Shown: piece after piece, positions 63,802-64,000 of the stretch | Layout of the letters: each line of letters opens with the position of its first letter | How positions within the stretch are numbered: the first letter of the stretch is position 1 | DNA from: Agapetus fuscipes | Taxonomy: Eukaryota; Arthropoda; Insecta; Trichoptera; Glossosomatidae | Direction of reading: 5' to 3' | DNA length: 64,000 bases | Assembly (NCBI GenBank): GCA_951799405.1 | Contig: OX637332.1 | Location: forward strand, 30,976,832 to 31,040,831 | The notes under the pieces: model-generated | Seen by the model: the letters and a program-made list of their open reading frames with translations, nothing else | What the model was told of the DNA's origin: nothing | The model's database searches: none | Translations under genes and position numbers: made by a program

Positions 63802-64000
63802 TAATAATCTATAATCTAAGTTGCAAGGATATATTCATTTAAAGCTCTCAGATGTAAGCCCACAAACCAACAAGTGTAGTTCGCGCTTACAAATGCTGAA
63901 TGTGTACTTACAAATAAAATCCAAACCTCAAATGAACATAAGCCCCACAACTTTTGCCGACCTTCCCTGAAACAGGGGTAACATTGGCAAAGTGAACCAT
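63802..64000 (-). mobile_element. 245-bp repeat copy 33, cut by window end
   Basis: ACTACACTTG variant with ATAATCTATAATCT tail; continues beyond 64000. Confidence 0.88.

Overview
This 64 kb window is nuclear DNA from an insect. Small exons lie in long AT-rich introns packed with interspersed repeats. One exon set on the + strand matches the insect protein usually named coiled-coil domain-containing protein AGAP005037 (sickle-tail/SRCIN1-like, AIP3/Bud6 domain). The order and species cannot be fixed from the sequence alone. There are no bacterial features.

Genes. (1) + strand: exons at 12451-12581, 27878-28049, 28932-29130, 30203-30344 and 31352-31420 encode an internal part of the AGAP005037-like protein. 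Reading frame and splice phase are continuous; both gene ends lie outside the window or were not found. (2) - strand: eight exons between 58509 and 35798 encode a secreted pentraxin-type protein of about 526 residues. It has a signal peptide, the HxCxSW pentraxin signature, a His/Pro-rich tail and a stop codon. (3) + strand, inside the large intron of gene 1: two adjacent intronless ORFs of 80 and 356 codons (19731-21076), 32 bp apart, of unknown function.

Mobile elements. A complete Ty3/gypsy retrotransposon (1556-7275) has identical 255-bp LTRs, a tRNA-Lys-type primer site and one intact 1363-codon gag-pol ORF. It sits inside an older SINE. That SINE is composite: a 5S rRNA-like head, a tRNA-like unit and a body. 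It has two kinds of 3' tail, one of which matches the 3' end of a poly(A) LINE present at 34.1 and 42.0 kb. A second SINE family has a tRNA head only. The commonest repeat, about 33 copies of a 245-bp unit ending in (GATTA)n or GATTATAGATTA, forms the 3' end of a LINE in at least four places. DNA transposon remnants with readable target duplications include two hAT MITEs, a hAT-like element of 589 bp, a PIF/Harbinger MITE with 50-bp perfect TIRs, a TA-flanked MITE and a 304-bp full-length foldback. One solo LTR is present.

Structure not explained by standard features: a recurring CTGAAGA-hairpin-(C)GAAA motif in at least nine unrelated repeat sequences, often inside inverted pairs. It recalls the minimal hammerhead motifs and terminal repeats of Penelope-like elements. 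There are also two minisatellites with GAC-N-GTC units, each ending within about 130 bp of an acceptor splice site in gene 1, and repeat insertions within about 10-45 nt of splice donors. Most of the remaining sequence is AT-rich intron without recognisable content.
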